Source: Betaproteobacteria bacterium
GTDB lineage: Bacteria; Pseudomonadota; Gammaproteobacteria; Burkholderiales; Burkholderiaceae_D
DNA: 64,000 nt
Assembly: GCA_025356395.1 (NCBI GenBank)
Contig: JANXTA010000005.1
Coordinates: 55,758 to 119,757, forward strand
Direction: 5' to 3'
The translations under genes were made by a program, and so were the position numbers. Numbering within the stretch: position 1 is the stretch's first letter; each line of letters begins with the position of its first letter. Below, piece by piece: positions 43,857 through 53,144 of this stretch. Below the pieces are notes generated by a model, which was not told the origin of the DNA, did no database searches, and saw nothing but the letters and a program-made list of their open reading frames with translations.

Positions 43857-45104
43857 GTGTCCTCGCTCTCCATCACGCCCCAGGCCGACTCGCGCTACGC
43901 CGCGCTGCGGTTGCTCGTCACGTTGCTGCTGATGACCGTCGGCAGCAGCGGCATGTACGTCGTCTCGGTCGTGCTGCCTTCGGTGCAGGCCGACTTCGGC
44001 GTCGCGCGGGCCGATGCGTCGCTGCCCTACACGATGCTGATGATCGGCTTCGGCGTGGGCGGCGTGCTGATGGGACGCCTCGCGGACCGCATCGGCGTGA
44101 TGTGGCCGCTGCTGATCGGCGCGGTCAGCCTCGGCCTCGGCTACGTCGCCTGCAGCATGGCGACCGGCATCGTGAGTTTCGCCATCGCACAGGGCCTGCT
44201 GGTCGGGCTGTTCGGCGCCGGTGCCGCGTTCGCGCCGCTGATCGCTGACACGTCGCTGTGGTTCGTCAAGCGGCGCGGCATCGCGGTGGCGGTCTGCGCG
44301 AGCGGCAACTACCTGGCCGGCGCGATCTGGCCGCCGATCGTGCAGCACTTCGTCGAACTCGTCGGATGGCGCCAGACCTACCTCGGCATGGGGCTCTTCT
44401 GCGGCGTGACGATGGCCGTGCTTGCGCTGCTGATGCGGCCGCGCCCGCCGGTCGCGGTCGCCGAAGCAGCCGGCGCGACCCGTCGCACGACCAATGCGGA
44501 CCCTCTGCGACCGTTCGGTTTCAGCCCCGCCGTCGCACAGGGCCTGCTGTGCATCGCGGCCGTCGCCTGCTGTGTCGCGATGGCGATGCCGCAGGTCCAC
44601 ATCGTCGCGTACTGCGGCGACCTGGGTTACGGCGCGGCGCGCGGCGCGCAGATGCTGTCGCTGATGCTCGCCTGCGGCATCGTCAGCCGGCTGGTGTCGG
44701 GCGCGATCTGCGACCGCATCGGCGGCCTCGGCACGCTGCTGCTCGGCTCCGCGTTGCAGGGCATCGCGCTGCTGCTGTTTCTGCCGTTCGACGGGCTGGC
44801 CTCGCTATACGTGATCTCGGCGCTGTTCGGGCTCTTCCAGGGCGGCATCGTGCCGTCGTACGCGATCATCGTGCGCGAACATTTCGCGCCGGCCGAAGTG
44901 GGTGCACGGGTCGGCACGGTGCTGATGTGCACGCTGCTCGGGATGGCGCTGGGCGGCTGGATGTCCGGCAAGGTGTTCGACCTCACCGGCAGCTATCACG
45001 CCGCGTTCGTCAACGGCATCGGGTGGAACCTGCTGAACCTGTCGATCGCCGCGACGCTCTGGTTCCGAACGCGCGTCGGCCGCGCACCAGTCTTCGCTAG
45101 CTGA
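43857..45104 (+). CDS. Major facilitator superfamily transporter
   Basis: With the GTG at 43857 the protein is 415 residues with about 12 membrane helices. The motif between helices 2 and 3, GGVLMGRLADRIGVMWPL (about residues 65-82), is the MFS loop signature, and the central loop is at about 200-220. The family resembles oxalate/formate-type or monocarboxylate permeases. The substrate is unknown. Convergent with the Rieske oxygenase, ends overlapping by 8 bases. Confidence 0.88.
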   Translation: MSSLSITPQADSRYAALRLLVTLLLMTVGSSGMYVVSVVLPSVQADFGVARADASLPYTMLMIGFGVGGVLMGRLADRIGVMWPLLIGAVSLGLGYVACSMATGIVSFAIAQGLLVGLFGAGAAFAPLIADTSLWFVKRRGIAVAVCASGNYLAGAIWPPIVQHFVELVGWRQTYLGMGLFCGVTMAVLALLMRPRPPVAVAEAAGATRRTTNADPLRPFGFSPAVAQGLLCIAAVACCVAMAMPQVHIVAYCGDLGYGAARGAQMLSLMLACGIVSRLVSGAICDRIGGLGTLLLGSALQGIALLLFLPFDGLASLYVISALFGLFQGGIVPSYAIIVREHFAPAEVGARVGTVLMCTLLGMALGGWMSGKVFDLTGSYHAAFVNGIGWNLLNLSIAATLWFRTRVGRAPVFAS

Positions 45105-46218
45105 AGCGGATCACGGACGAAGTCGATCGCGGTTCGAGATCGAGCGGCACACCCTTCTCGATCAGCAGCGCCCGCAGCGCCTGGATCGCCGGGAAGATCT
45201 CCTGGTTCCAGTCCTCGCCCTGCGCATCGAACGCAGCCTGCTCGGCTTCGACGATCTCCGTGTCCTGCCCGAAGATGCCGTTGGTGAACGCGACGATGAA
45301 CGGCCAGATCACATGCACCAGGCCGGGGATGCCGGGCTTGCGGATCATCATCAGCCCGTAGGTCCGGTTCTTCCGCTGCTCGCGATCGGTCGGGTAGTAG
45401 CAGTTCCACAGGTCGAGCGCGGGCTCCGTGCTGCCCGCGGTCCAGAACTGCAGCGTCTGGTACGGATAGCCGGTGCGGATCGTCATCTTGTCGATGGCGC
45501 CCTCGGGCAACGCGGTGCCGCTCTTGCGATTGATCATGAAGCGCTCGCCGAGCGGCTGCTTGCCAGCCGCGCGCGAGAAGGTGTAGTCGGCCTCGACCCA
45601 GCCGTCGCCCGAGCGCACGTCGAGCAGCGTGGCGCGAATCGAACCCATCAGGCTGCGGTGCAGGAACTGATGGTTCATGTCCATCAGGTTCTCGTGCATG
45701 AACGAGTAGTGGCAGCCGATCGTGCGATCGAGCGTGCGGGTCTTGTACTCGGACTTCGCGAAGGTCGACACGTCGGGAAAGCGCTTGAAGCCGGCTGCTG
45801 CCTGATCGCCGGTGTAGACGAACAGGAAGCCGTAGGCCTCGCGCACCGGATAGCTCCTGACGCCGTTGGGAAGCTCCTTGCCTTCGTCGAGGTAGGGCAC
45901 GTTGACACAGGCGCCGCTGCGGTCGTAGGTCCAGCAGTGGTAATGGCATTGCAGGCGCTCGCCGCGGACCACACCGAGGCTGAGCGGTACCTGCCGGTGC
46001 GCGCAGCGGTTCTCGAGCGCGAAGGGCTCGCCGTCCTTCGGACGGACCACCACGATCGGCTCGCCGGCGAAGGTGGTCGCGAGCGACTTGCCGGGCTTGA
46101 GCTGCTTCGAGCGCGCCAGCGGATACCAGAAGTCCGGGTCGAGCCCCGTCTTGCGCAGGTCGCGGCTTTCTTCGCGCGGGCCGGGCGCATGACGGCGCAA
46201 CGGGATGATCGACGACAT
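45097..46218 (-). CDS. Rieske-type aromatic ring-hydroxylating oxygenase, alpha-subunit-like
   Basis: A 373-residue Rieske non-haem iron oxygenase. The 2Fe-2S motif is CAHRQVPLSLG (about residues 71-81) with CHYHCWTYD (about 90-98), i.e. CxH...CxxH. The mononuclear iron site is suggested by MHENLMDMNHQFLHRSL (about 173-189) with two His. It lacks an obvious reductase or small subunit nearby, as in single-gene demethylase/monooxygenase members such as VanA. The substrate is unknown, probably aromatic. Confidence 0.9.
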   Translation of the reverse strand: MSSIIPLRRHAPGPREESRDLRKTGLDPDFWYPLARSKQLKPGKSLATTFAGEPIVVVRPKDGEPFALENRCAHRQVPLSLGVVRGERLQCHYHCWTYDRSGACVNVPYLDEGKELPNGVRSYPVREAYGFLFVYTGDQAAAGFKRFPDVSTFAKSEYKTRTLDRTIGCHYSFMHENLMDMNHQFLHRSLMGSIRATLLDVRSGDGWVEADYTFSRAAGKQPLGERFMINRKSGTALPEGAIDKMTIRTGYPYQTLQFWTAGSTEPALDLWNCYYPTDREQRKNRTYGLMMIRKPGIPGLVHVIWPFIVAFTNGIFGQDTEIVEAEQAAFDAQGEDWNQEIFPAIQALRALLIEKGVPLDLEPRSTSSVIRFS

Positions 46219-46335
46219 GGCTGGAGGTCCGTTCGTGGGGTAGGAGCGTGGAGCGACAAAAGCCTAGCACGCAGTGGGCGCGACAGCCGCGGCGCGCGCC
46301 GCTAGAATCGCGCGCCGCATCCCCATCGCATTCCC

Positions 46336-47625
46336 ATGACCCCGACACGGCTCGCCGGCAGTGCCTACTGCGCCATCGACTTCGGCACGTCGAACTCGGC
46401 GGTCGCGACCGGCGACTCCACGTCGTCGACCCGCGCGGCGCAGCTGGTCCCCCTCGAGGACGGCCAGCCCACCATGCCGAGCGCGGTGTTCTACGACAGC
46501 GAGGACGGCTCGCGGCGCTATGGTCGCGCGGCGGTCGCGGCGTACGTTGAAGGCCACGAGGGCCGGCTGATGCGCTCGCTGAAGAGCATCCTCGGCTCGG
46601 CGCTGATCGACGAGACGACCCACCTCGGCGACGGCATCGCGATCCGCTACATCGACGTCATCGCCGGCTTCCTCAAGCAGCTCAAGATCGCCGCCGAGCG
46701 CCGGGCCGGCGTGCCGATCACCCGGGCCGTTCTCGGCCGGCCGGTCTACTTCGTCGACGACGATCCAGAGGCCGACGCGCGCGCCGAGGAGGCGCTCGGC
46801 AACGCCGCGCGATCAATCGGCTTCGAGGAAGTCTCGTTCCAGTTCGAGCCGATCGCAGCGGCGCTCGACTACGAGCAGCGGCTCACCGGCGAGCGCCTCG
46901 TGCTGGTCGCCGACATCGGCGGCGGCACGTCCGACTTCACCGTGATCCGGCTCGGTGGTGCACGAACGATCGACCGCTCGGCCGACGTGCTTGCGAGCCA
47001 CGGCGTGCACGTGGCCGGCACCGACTTCGACCAGCGCGTCGAGCTCGACGCGATCATGCCGAGCCTCGGCTTCCGCACCCGCACGCCCGAGGGTCGCGAA
47101 GTGCCGAACCGGATCTACCACCACCTCGCGACCTGGCACCTGATCAACGGCGTCTACACACCGCGTCGCGTCGCCGAACTGAAGTCGATGCGCTACTTCT
47201 ATGCCGATCCGACCTTCCATCGCCGCCTGGTGCGCGTGGTGGAGGCGCGCCTCGGGCATCGGCTGATGGGCCGCGCCGAGGACGCCAAGATCGCGCTTTC
47301 GGACCAGGCGCAGATCGATCTCGACCTGGGCGAGATCGACGACGGCCTGGTGGCGCGCTTCGATCGCGACGGACTCGCACAGGCGCTCGAACGCCCGCTC
47401 GATGCGATCGTCGCCGCCGCGATCGAGACGGTCCGCCGCGCCGGCGTATCGGTGGACGCCATCGGCGCGCTGTACTTCACCGGCGGATCGACCGGCCTCG
47501 GGCTGCTGTCGCGGCGCCTGAGTCTGGCCTTCCCGGATGCCGAGGCCGTGTTCGGCGATCGCTTCTCGAGCGTCGCGAGGGGCCTCGGTATCGAGGCTGT
47601 CGCGCGCTACGGCGATCGACGCTGA
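46336..47625 (+). CDS. Short Hsp70-family protein (YegD-like)
   Basis: The 429-residue protein has the actin-like ATPase domain of Hsp70: phosphate 1 CAIDFGTSNSAVATGD (about residues 13-28), phosphate 2 LVADIGGGTSDFTVI (about 190-204) and the adenosine motif YFTGGSTGLGLL (about 381-392). The C-terminal substrate-binding domain of DnaK is absent, as in E. coli YegD. Role unknown, probably a specialised chaperone-like ATPase. Confidence 0.9.
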   Translation: MTPTRLAGSAYCAIDFGTSNSAVATGDSTSSTRAAQLVPLEDGQPTMPSAVFYDSEDGSRRYGRAAVAAYVEGHEGRLMRSLKSILGSALIDETTHLGDGIAIRYIDVIAGFLKQLKIAAERRAGVPITRAVLGRPVYFVDDDPEADARAEEALGNAARSIGFEEVSFQFEPIAAALDYEQRLTGERLVLVADIGGGTSDFTVIRLGGARTIDRSADVLASHGVHVAGTDFDQRVELDAIMPSLGFRTRTPEGREVPNRIYHHLATWHLINGVYTPRRVAELKSMRYFYADPTFHRRLVRVVEARLGHRLMGRAEDAKIALSDQAQIDLDLGEIDDGLVARFDRDGLAQALERPLDAIVAAAIETVRRAGVSVDAIGALYFTGGSTGLGLLSRRLSLAFPDAEAVFGDRFSSVARGLGIEAVARYGDRR

Positions 47626-47764
47626 CGCCAGGACAATCAGGACGATTCAGAAGTTTTCAAGAAATGCCGGTGGACATCGCCGGTGTCCCGGCGCAGCCTG
47701 CCCTTCCACGCGCAGAACGACAGTCGGGCACAAGGTCGAGGCTAAGCGCGAACCGGGAGGCGGG

Positions 47765-48880
47765 ATGGACGAGCGCAGTGTTTCGAAGGCCCGCGGGATC
47801 GGACGGCGCGTCGACGCGCTTCTGCTGGCGCTGCTGGTCGCGATGGCCGGGATGCCCGGCACGGCAGTCGCCGCCACGATCTTCTGGTCCGGGACCGGAT
47901 TCTCCGAGCGCTGGAGCGACGCCGGCAACTGGAGCCCGCGGCTGCCAGCGCCTGGCGACGACGTCGTCTTCACTGGCGCACCTGCCTTCGCGACCAACAC
48001 CGTCGACAGCAACGCCGCGCTCGGTTCGCTGACTTTCGGCGCGACCGCGCAACTGTTCAACATCCACGTCGCCGGCAGCAGCGCGCTCACCTTCACGGCC
48101 CTCGGCATCCAGAATCGCACCGGATCCGGCGGCTCGATCCGCCAGCAGTTGTTCGCGGATGCCGGTGCCACCGGCGGCACGATCACGTTCGCGAATGCGT
48201 CGGGCATCAACCTCGGAACTTCGCAGAACGATCGACCGGTCGACCTGACGGCGTCCGGCGCGTCGGTCGCCGGACAGCTCGGCGGCCGCATCGTGTTCCA
48301 GGACACGTCGACGACCATCAGCTCGACCTTCACGACGCTACGCGCACGCGGCGCCTCGATCGCGGGTGCCGGCGGCGGCGAGATCGTATTCCGCGACCAG
48401 GCCGTCACCGGCGGCTCGACGGGCATCGTGGTCGACGGCGGCAGCGGTAGCGGCGCAGCCGGTGGACGCGTGACCTTCCAGGACAACACGCACGCGGAAG
48501 GCGCTCTCATCCTGCTCGCGGGCGAGGCCGGCGGCCTGGGCGGACGCGCGACCTTCGGCGGGCTCGCGACCACCGGCTTCCTCGGCAGCATCGACAACGC
48601 AGGAGGAAGCTCGGCCACGAGCGGCAGCGAAGCAGCCACAACCTTCGGCGACACGACACGTCTGGCCCTCACCGTGCAGAACCGCGCCGCGACGATCGCC
48701 GGCGCTCGCGGCGGACGCCTCGAACTGAGCGGCACCGCATCGTTCGACACGACCGGCATCGCCACCGGACTCGGCGCGCTGCCGATCTACAACCTCGGCG
48801 GCACCGTCGCAGGCGCGCTCGGCGGCACTACCGTGTTCCGCGACGACAGCTTCATCCGCGGCCCGCAGAACGCCATCTAA
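47765..48880 (+). CDS. PEP-CTERM repeat surface protein, N-terminal part (ends at in-frame TAA)
   Basis: A signal peptide (LLLALLVAMAGMPGTAVAAT, about residues 19-38) is followed by FWSGTGFSERWSDAGNWSPR, which starts many autotransporter-like beta-helix proteins. Gly/Ala/Thr-rich repeats of the GGxxxF[RQ]D type then run to a TAA at 48878-48880. The same frame continues beyond the TAA with identical repeat character to 52972, so this is the N-terminal 371 residues of a larger protein of about 1735 residues that has been split. Confidence 0.85.
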   Translation: MDERSVSKARGIGRRVDALLLALLVAMAGMPGTAVAATIFWSGTGFSERWSDAGNWSPRLPAPGDDVVFTGAPAFATNTVDSNAALGSLTFGATAQLFNIHVAGSSALTFTALGIQNRTGSGGSIRQQLFADAGATGGTITFANASGINLGTSQNDRPVDLTASGASVAGQLGGRIVFQDTSTTISSTFTTLRARGASIAGAGGGEIVFRDQAVTGGSTGIVVDGGSGSGAAGGRVTFQDNTHAEGALILLAGEAGGLGGRATFGGLATTGFLGSIDNAGGSSATSGSEAATTFGDTTRLALTVQNRAATIAGARGGRLELSGTASFDTTGIATGLGALPIYNLGGTVAGALGGTTVFRDDSFIRGPQNAI

Positions 48881-51800
48881 AACAGGGTCGACGGCGAGGC
48901 AATCACACCCGGATCCACCGGCGGCTCGACCGAGTTCCGCGATCGTTCGCGCGCCGGCCAGGTGGCGATCACGAACGACGGCGCGACGGTCGGGGGCAGC
49001 GGCACGCGCGGCGGCCGGACGCTGTTCCGCGACGCGGCCAGCGCCGAGCGCGCGACGATCGTCTCGAACGGCGGCCGCAACGACGTCTTCGCGGCCGGCG
49101 GCCTCGTGGTGTTCCAGGACGATGCGACCGCGGCCAACGCGACGCTGCAGAACCTCGGCGGCCAGACCACGGGCGCGCTGGGGGGCACGGCACGCTTCGT
49201 CGGCCGGGCGACCGCCGCGAACGCCAGCGTCTTCAACAGTGGAGGAATGGACTTCGGCGCGGCCGGCGGCCTGACGACCTTCGACGGTGCCGGGACGACG
49301 GCCGCCAACGCGACGATCGTCAACGCGGCCGGCCTCGCGACCGGCGGCACGTCGGGCCTGACGATCTTCTCCAACGGATCCACGGCGGCCAACGCGTTCA
49401 TCAGCAACGAGGCGACGATCTTGGCGTCGGGCTACGACGGCGGACGCACGTCGTTCACCGGCGCATCGACCGCCGGTCGCGCGCGGATCGACAACCAGGG
49501 CGGCGCCGCGGCCGCGACCGGCGACTTCGGCAGCGTCGACTTCGCCGATGCGAGCTCGGCGGCCAACGCGCAGATCACCAGCTTCGGCGGTCGCGGCGCG
49601 AACGCGTTCGGTGGGCAGGCCGGCTTTCGCGGCACGTCGACCGCAGGCGGCGCGACGATCTCGCTGCTCGGCGCCAACGCGAATCTGGCGACCGGTGGCT
49701 CGGTCGAATTCGGGCAGTCGTCGAATGCGGGGACGGCGCAGATTGCGGTCCAGGGCAGCCGCTTCGCCACCACGAATAACTCCGGCGGTGGGCGACTCCA
49801 GTTCAACGGCACGGCTTCGGCGGCCGACGCGACGATCGCCGTCGGCGGCAACCTGAGCGCGAGCGGGGAACAAGGCACGGTGACCTTCAACGACGCGGCG
49901 AGTGCCGATCGCGCGCGGATCACGGTCGCGTCCGGCGCGTCGGTGGGCGGGGTGGCGTTCTTCGCCGGTTCGAGTCCGTCCAGCGTGGCCACCGCAGGCA
50001 GCGCGCAGATCCTGAACCAGGCGAGCGATGTCGCTTCGCTGGCACACGGACAGACGAGCTTCTTCGCGAATTCCACGGCGGCGAACGCCACCATCGTCAA
50101 CGAAGCCGGGGTCGGCGGCGGCGTCACGCAGTTCTCGGTCAACGGGCGCGCCGGCAACGCATCGATCACCAACGTCGGCGGGACCAGCCTGCAGGGCGGC
50201 ATGACGAACTTCTTCGACACGACGAATGCCGATCACGCGACCATCGTCAGCCTCGGTGCGACGTCGACCTTCGGTTCAGGCTTCACGAGCTTCGCCGGTT
50301 CGTCGAGCGGCGGCGACGCGTTGCTGATCGCCGCGGGCGCGAGTGGCCCGGGCGACTCGGGACGCATCTCCTTCGCGGGAAACTCCACCGCCGGCAACGC
50401 GACGCTGCGGCTCGACGGGGCCACCGTCCCGGGCGGACCAGGTGGCCAGGCCGCTTTCTCCGGCGCCGCGAGCGGCGGCACCGCACGCGCGGTGTTCGGC
50501 ACCGGCGGCCGGATGAACATCGCCGGCCTCACGACGATCGGCACCACGATCGGCTCGATCGAAGGCGGCGGCCTGATCGCCCTCGGCAGCAAGGCGCTTC
50601 AGGTCGGCGGCAATGGGCGAGACGCCGACTTCTCGGGGAGGATTTCTGGGACCGGCGGCTCGCTCGTGAAGTCCGCGACCAGCTCGTTGACGCTGTCGGG
50701 CATCAACACGTATACCGGTGGCACGCAGGTCCGTGAAGGCAAGCTGATCGTCGGCAACACGACCGGCACGGGGCTCGGCACCGGCCAGGTCGACATCCAC
50801 GACTCGGCGACCAGCGAGCTGCGCTTCGTCGCCGACGCATCGGCGGGTTCGGTCGTGATCGTCAATCACTCCGGCCCGACGTTCGCCGGCGTAACGTCGT
50901 TCCGCGATCGCGCGACCGCGGGCAGCAACGTCATCGTCAATGCGGGCGACTCGATCGTCGGCGGCTCGACGCGCTTCTTCGACAGCTCCGGCGCCGGGAC
51001 CGCGTTCCTCGACAACCGCGGCGCGACCGTCGCGGGCTCTGCGGGCAGCGGCACCACGCAGTTCCACGACACGGCGTCGGCGCAGTCGGCCCGCGTCAGT
51101 GCGGCGGGCGGCAACGCGGTGTCGGCAGCCGGAGGGCTGATCGTCTTCAACGATGCCAGCACCGCAGCCAACGGCAGCTTCGGCCTCGGGGCGAGCATCT
51201 TCGCGAGCGCATCCGGCGGCACGGCGGTATTCAACGATCGTTCGACCGCCGGTAACGCGGCTTTCGATCTCGCGCGGGGACTGTCCGGCGGGGGCGGCGG
51301 TACGGTTCGATTCAACGGGAACGCGACGGCCGCGGACGCGACGTTCTCGCTGCAAGGCGCGGTCGCGACGGGCCCGACGTCGACGCACGTCCGCTTCTTC
51401 GACGGCAGCACGGCCGGACGCGCGGGCTTCGTCGTGCGCGGCGACGGCATTGCCAACGGCGCCGGCAGCGAAGTCCAATTCTCGGGAGGAACGAGCGCCG
51501 ACCACGCGCGCTTCGACCTGCAGGGCGGCACGGTCGCCGGCGCGACCGGCGGCGCGGCGAGCTTCGTGGGCACGGGCCCGACGGCACTCGCGAGCGCGGG
51601 CAGCGGCGCGTTCACGACGCACGGCGGTGGCGGCGTGCAGGCGTTCGGGGGCCAGGTCTTCTTCGGCGCCAACTCGAACGCCGCCGATGGTGTCTTCCTC
51701 AACCAGGGCGCGACCGTCGCCGGCGGCTACAGCGGTGTCACGCTGTTTTTCTCGTCGACCGCGACGGCCGGCAACGGCACGTTCTTGAACCTCGGCGGCG

Positions 51801-52972
51801 GCGCTCCGAGCCTTTCCGGTGGTGGCTTCACGTCGTTCTCGTTCACGTCGACCGCGGCCAACGGACACTTCGACAACCAAGGCGGCACGGCACTCGGCAG
51901 TTCGGGCGGCGGGACTTACTTCAAGGACGCGTCGACTGCCGGCAACGGCGACTTCCTCAATCGCGGCGGGATCGTCGTCGGAGGCGCGAGCGGCCTGACG
52001 AGCTTCGGCGACTTCTCGTCGGCGGGTGCCGCCACGCTGCGTGCGCAAGGCGCGGTCGCGACGCTGGATGGCGGCCGCATCGTCTTCGAAGCGCAGGCCG
52101 ACGGCGGCACCGCGCGCGTGCTTCTGGACGGCAGCGGCGCGAGCGCCGGCAGCCTCGACATCGGTCGGCTCGTGGTCGCGGGGACGCGGCTCGGATCGAT
52201 CGAAGGCAGCGGCATCGTCTCGCTCGGCGACCGCACGCTGACGGTCGGCACCAACGATCGCAGCACGATCTTCTCGGGCCTGATCCGTGACGGCGGGCTG
52301 GTGACCGCGACCGGCGGCGGGCTGAACATCGTCGGCGCGGGCCGGCTCACGCTGACCGGCGCCAACACCTACACCGGCGCAACCCACATCGGCGACCGAG
52401 TCCACGCGGACAGCGGCAAGCTGCTCGTCGCAAACACGACCGGCTCGGCCACCGGCAGTGGGCCGGTGATCGTCGAACGCGGCGGCACGCTCGGCGGCGG
52501 CGGCTTCATCGACGGGCCCGTGACCCTGCTCGCCGGCGGCATCATCGCGCCCGGCGATCCGGTCACGCTGACCCTGAAAGACGACCTCACCTGGAACGGT
52601 GGCGGCGTGATCCGTCTGGTGCTCGGCGCCGACTCGGCCGGCAGCGACCACGTCGACCTGCAGACGCTGATCCGCGGCAGCGACGGTCCCTTCCCCTTCG
52701 AACTGATCGATGCGGGAATCGTCGCCGGGACGACCTACGAACTGCTGCACTTCGCGAACTTCATCGGCTTCGAAGCGCGCGACTTCACGGCCAGCGGGGT
52801 CGCCGGCCTCTTCAGTTTCGAGCGCGGCGCGCTGGCGTTCCTCGCGACCGCGGTTACGGCCGCGGTCCCGGAACCGACCACGATGACGCTGCTCTTCGCA
52901 GGACTCGCGCTGCTCGTGTCGCGTAGCCGTCCCGCAATGCGACGGCCGGTTGCAGACGCGAACAGGCCATAA
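48881..52972 (+). pseudogene. PEP-CTERM repeat surface protein, C-terminal part
   Basis: In frame with the upstream fragment. The first start codon after the TAA is a GTG at 48962, giving a 1336-residue product without signal peptide. It is built of roughly 30-40-residue beta-helix repeats with the motif [ST]TA[AG]NA.[IF] followed by xxGG and GGxTxF. Two autotransporter-associated strand repeats are visible (LTLSGINTYTGGTQVREGKL near 50700 and LTLTGANTYTGATH near 52360). It ends in a PEP-CTERM sorting signal VPEPTTMTLLFAGLALLVSR, then an Arg-containing tail, so export and exosortase processing need the N-terminal fragment's signal peptide. Confidence 0.85.
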
Positions 52973-53003
52973 CGCGCCCGCAGGTGGAACGGAACCTGCT
53001 AAA

Positions 53004-53018
53004 TTTTGTGTCACAAAA
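53004..53018. promoter_or_regulatory. 15-bp palindrome upstream of the ExeM nuclease gene
   Basis: TTTTGTGTCACAAAA is a perfect palindrome with 7-bp arms around one T. It lies about 127 bases before the ATG at 53145 in an otherwise GC-rich gap. It resembles the half-sites of CRP-type sites (TGTG/CACA) but without the usual 6-base spacer, so the binding protein is unknown. Confidence 0.5.
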
Positions 53019-53144
53019 CATTTCGACTCCCGGCGCTTCCACCCAGCGACCATTCGGGGCACAAACCTCATTTCGATTCACCAGGAAGTCATCTCGGCGC
53101 TTCAAGCTGCGGCGCCCCTGTGCTTTTCAACTGACCCAGAGTCC

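Noticed and set aside
47765..52972. Tandem DNA repeats or a CRISPR-like array
   Set aside because: The repetition is at protein level (degenerate beta-helix units). No fixed-length DNA repeat with spacers is present.
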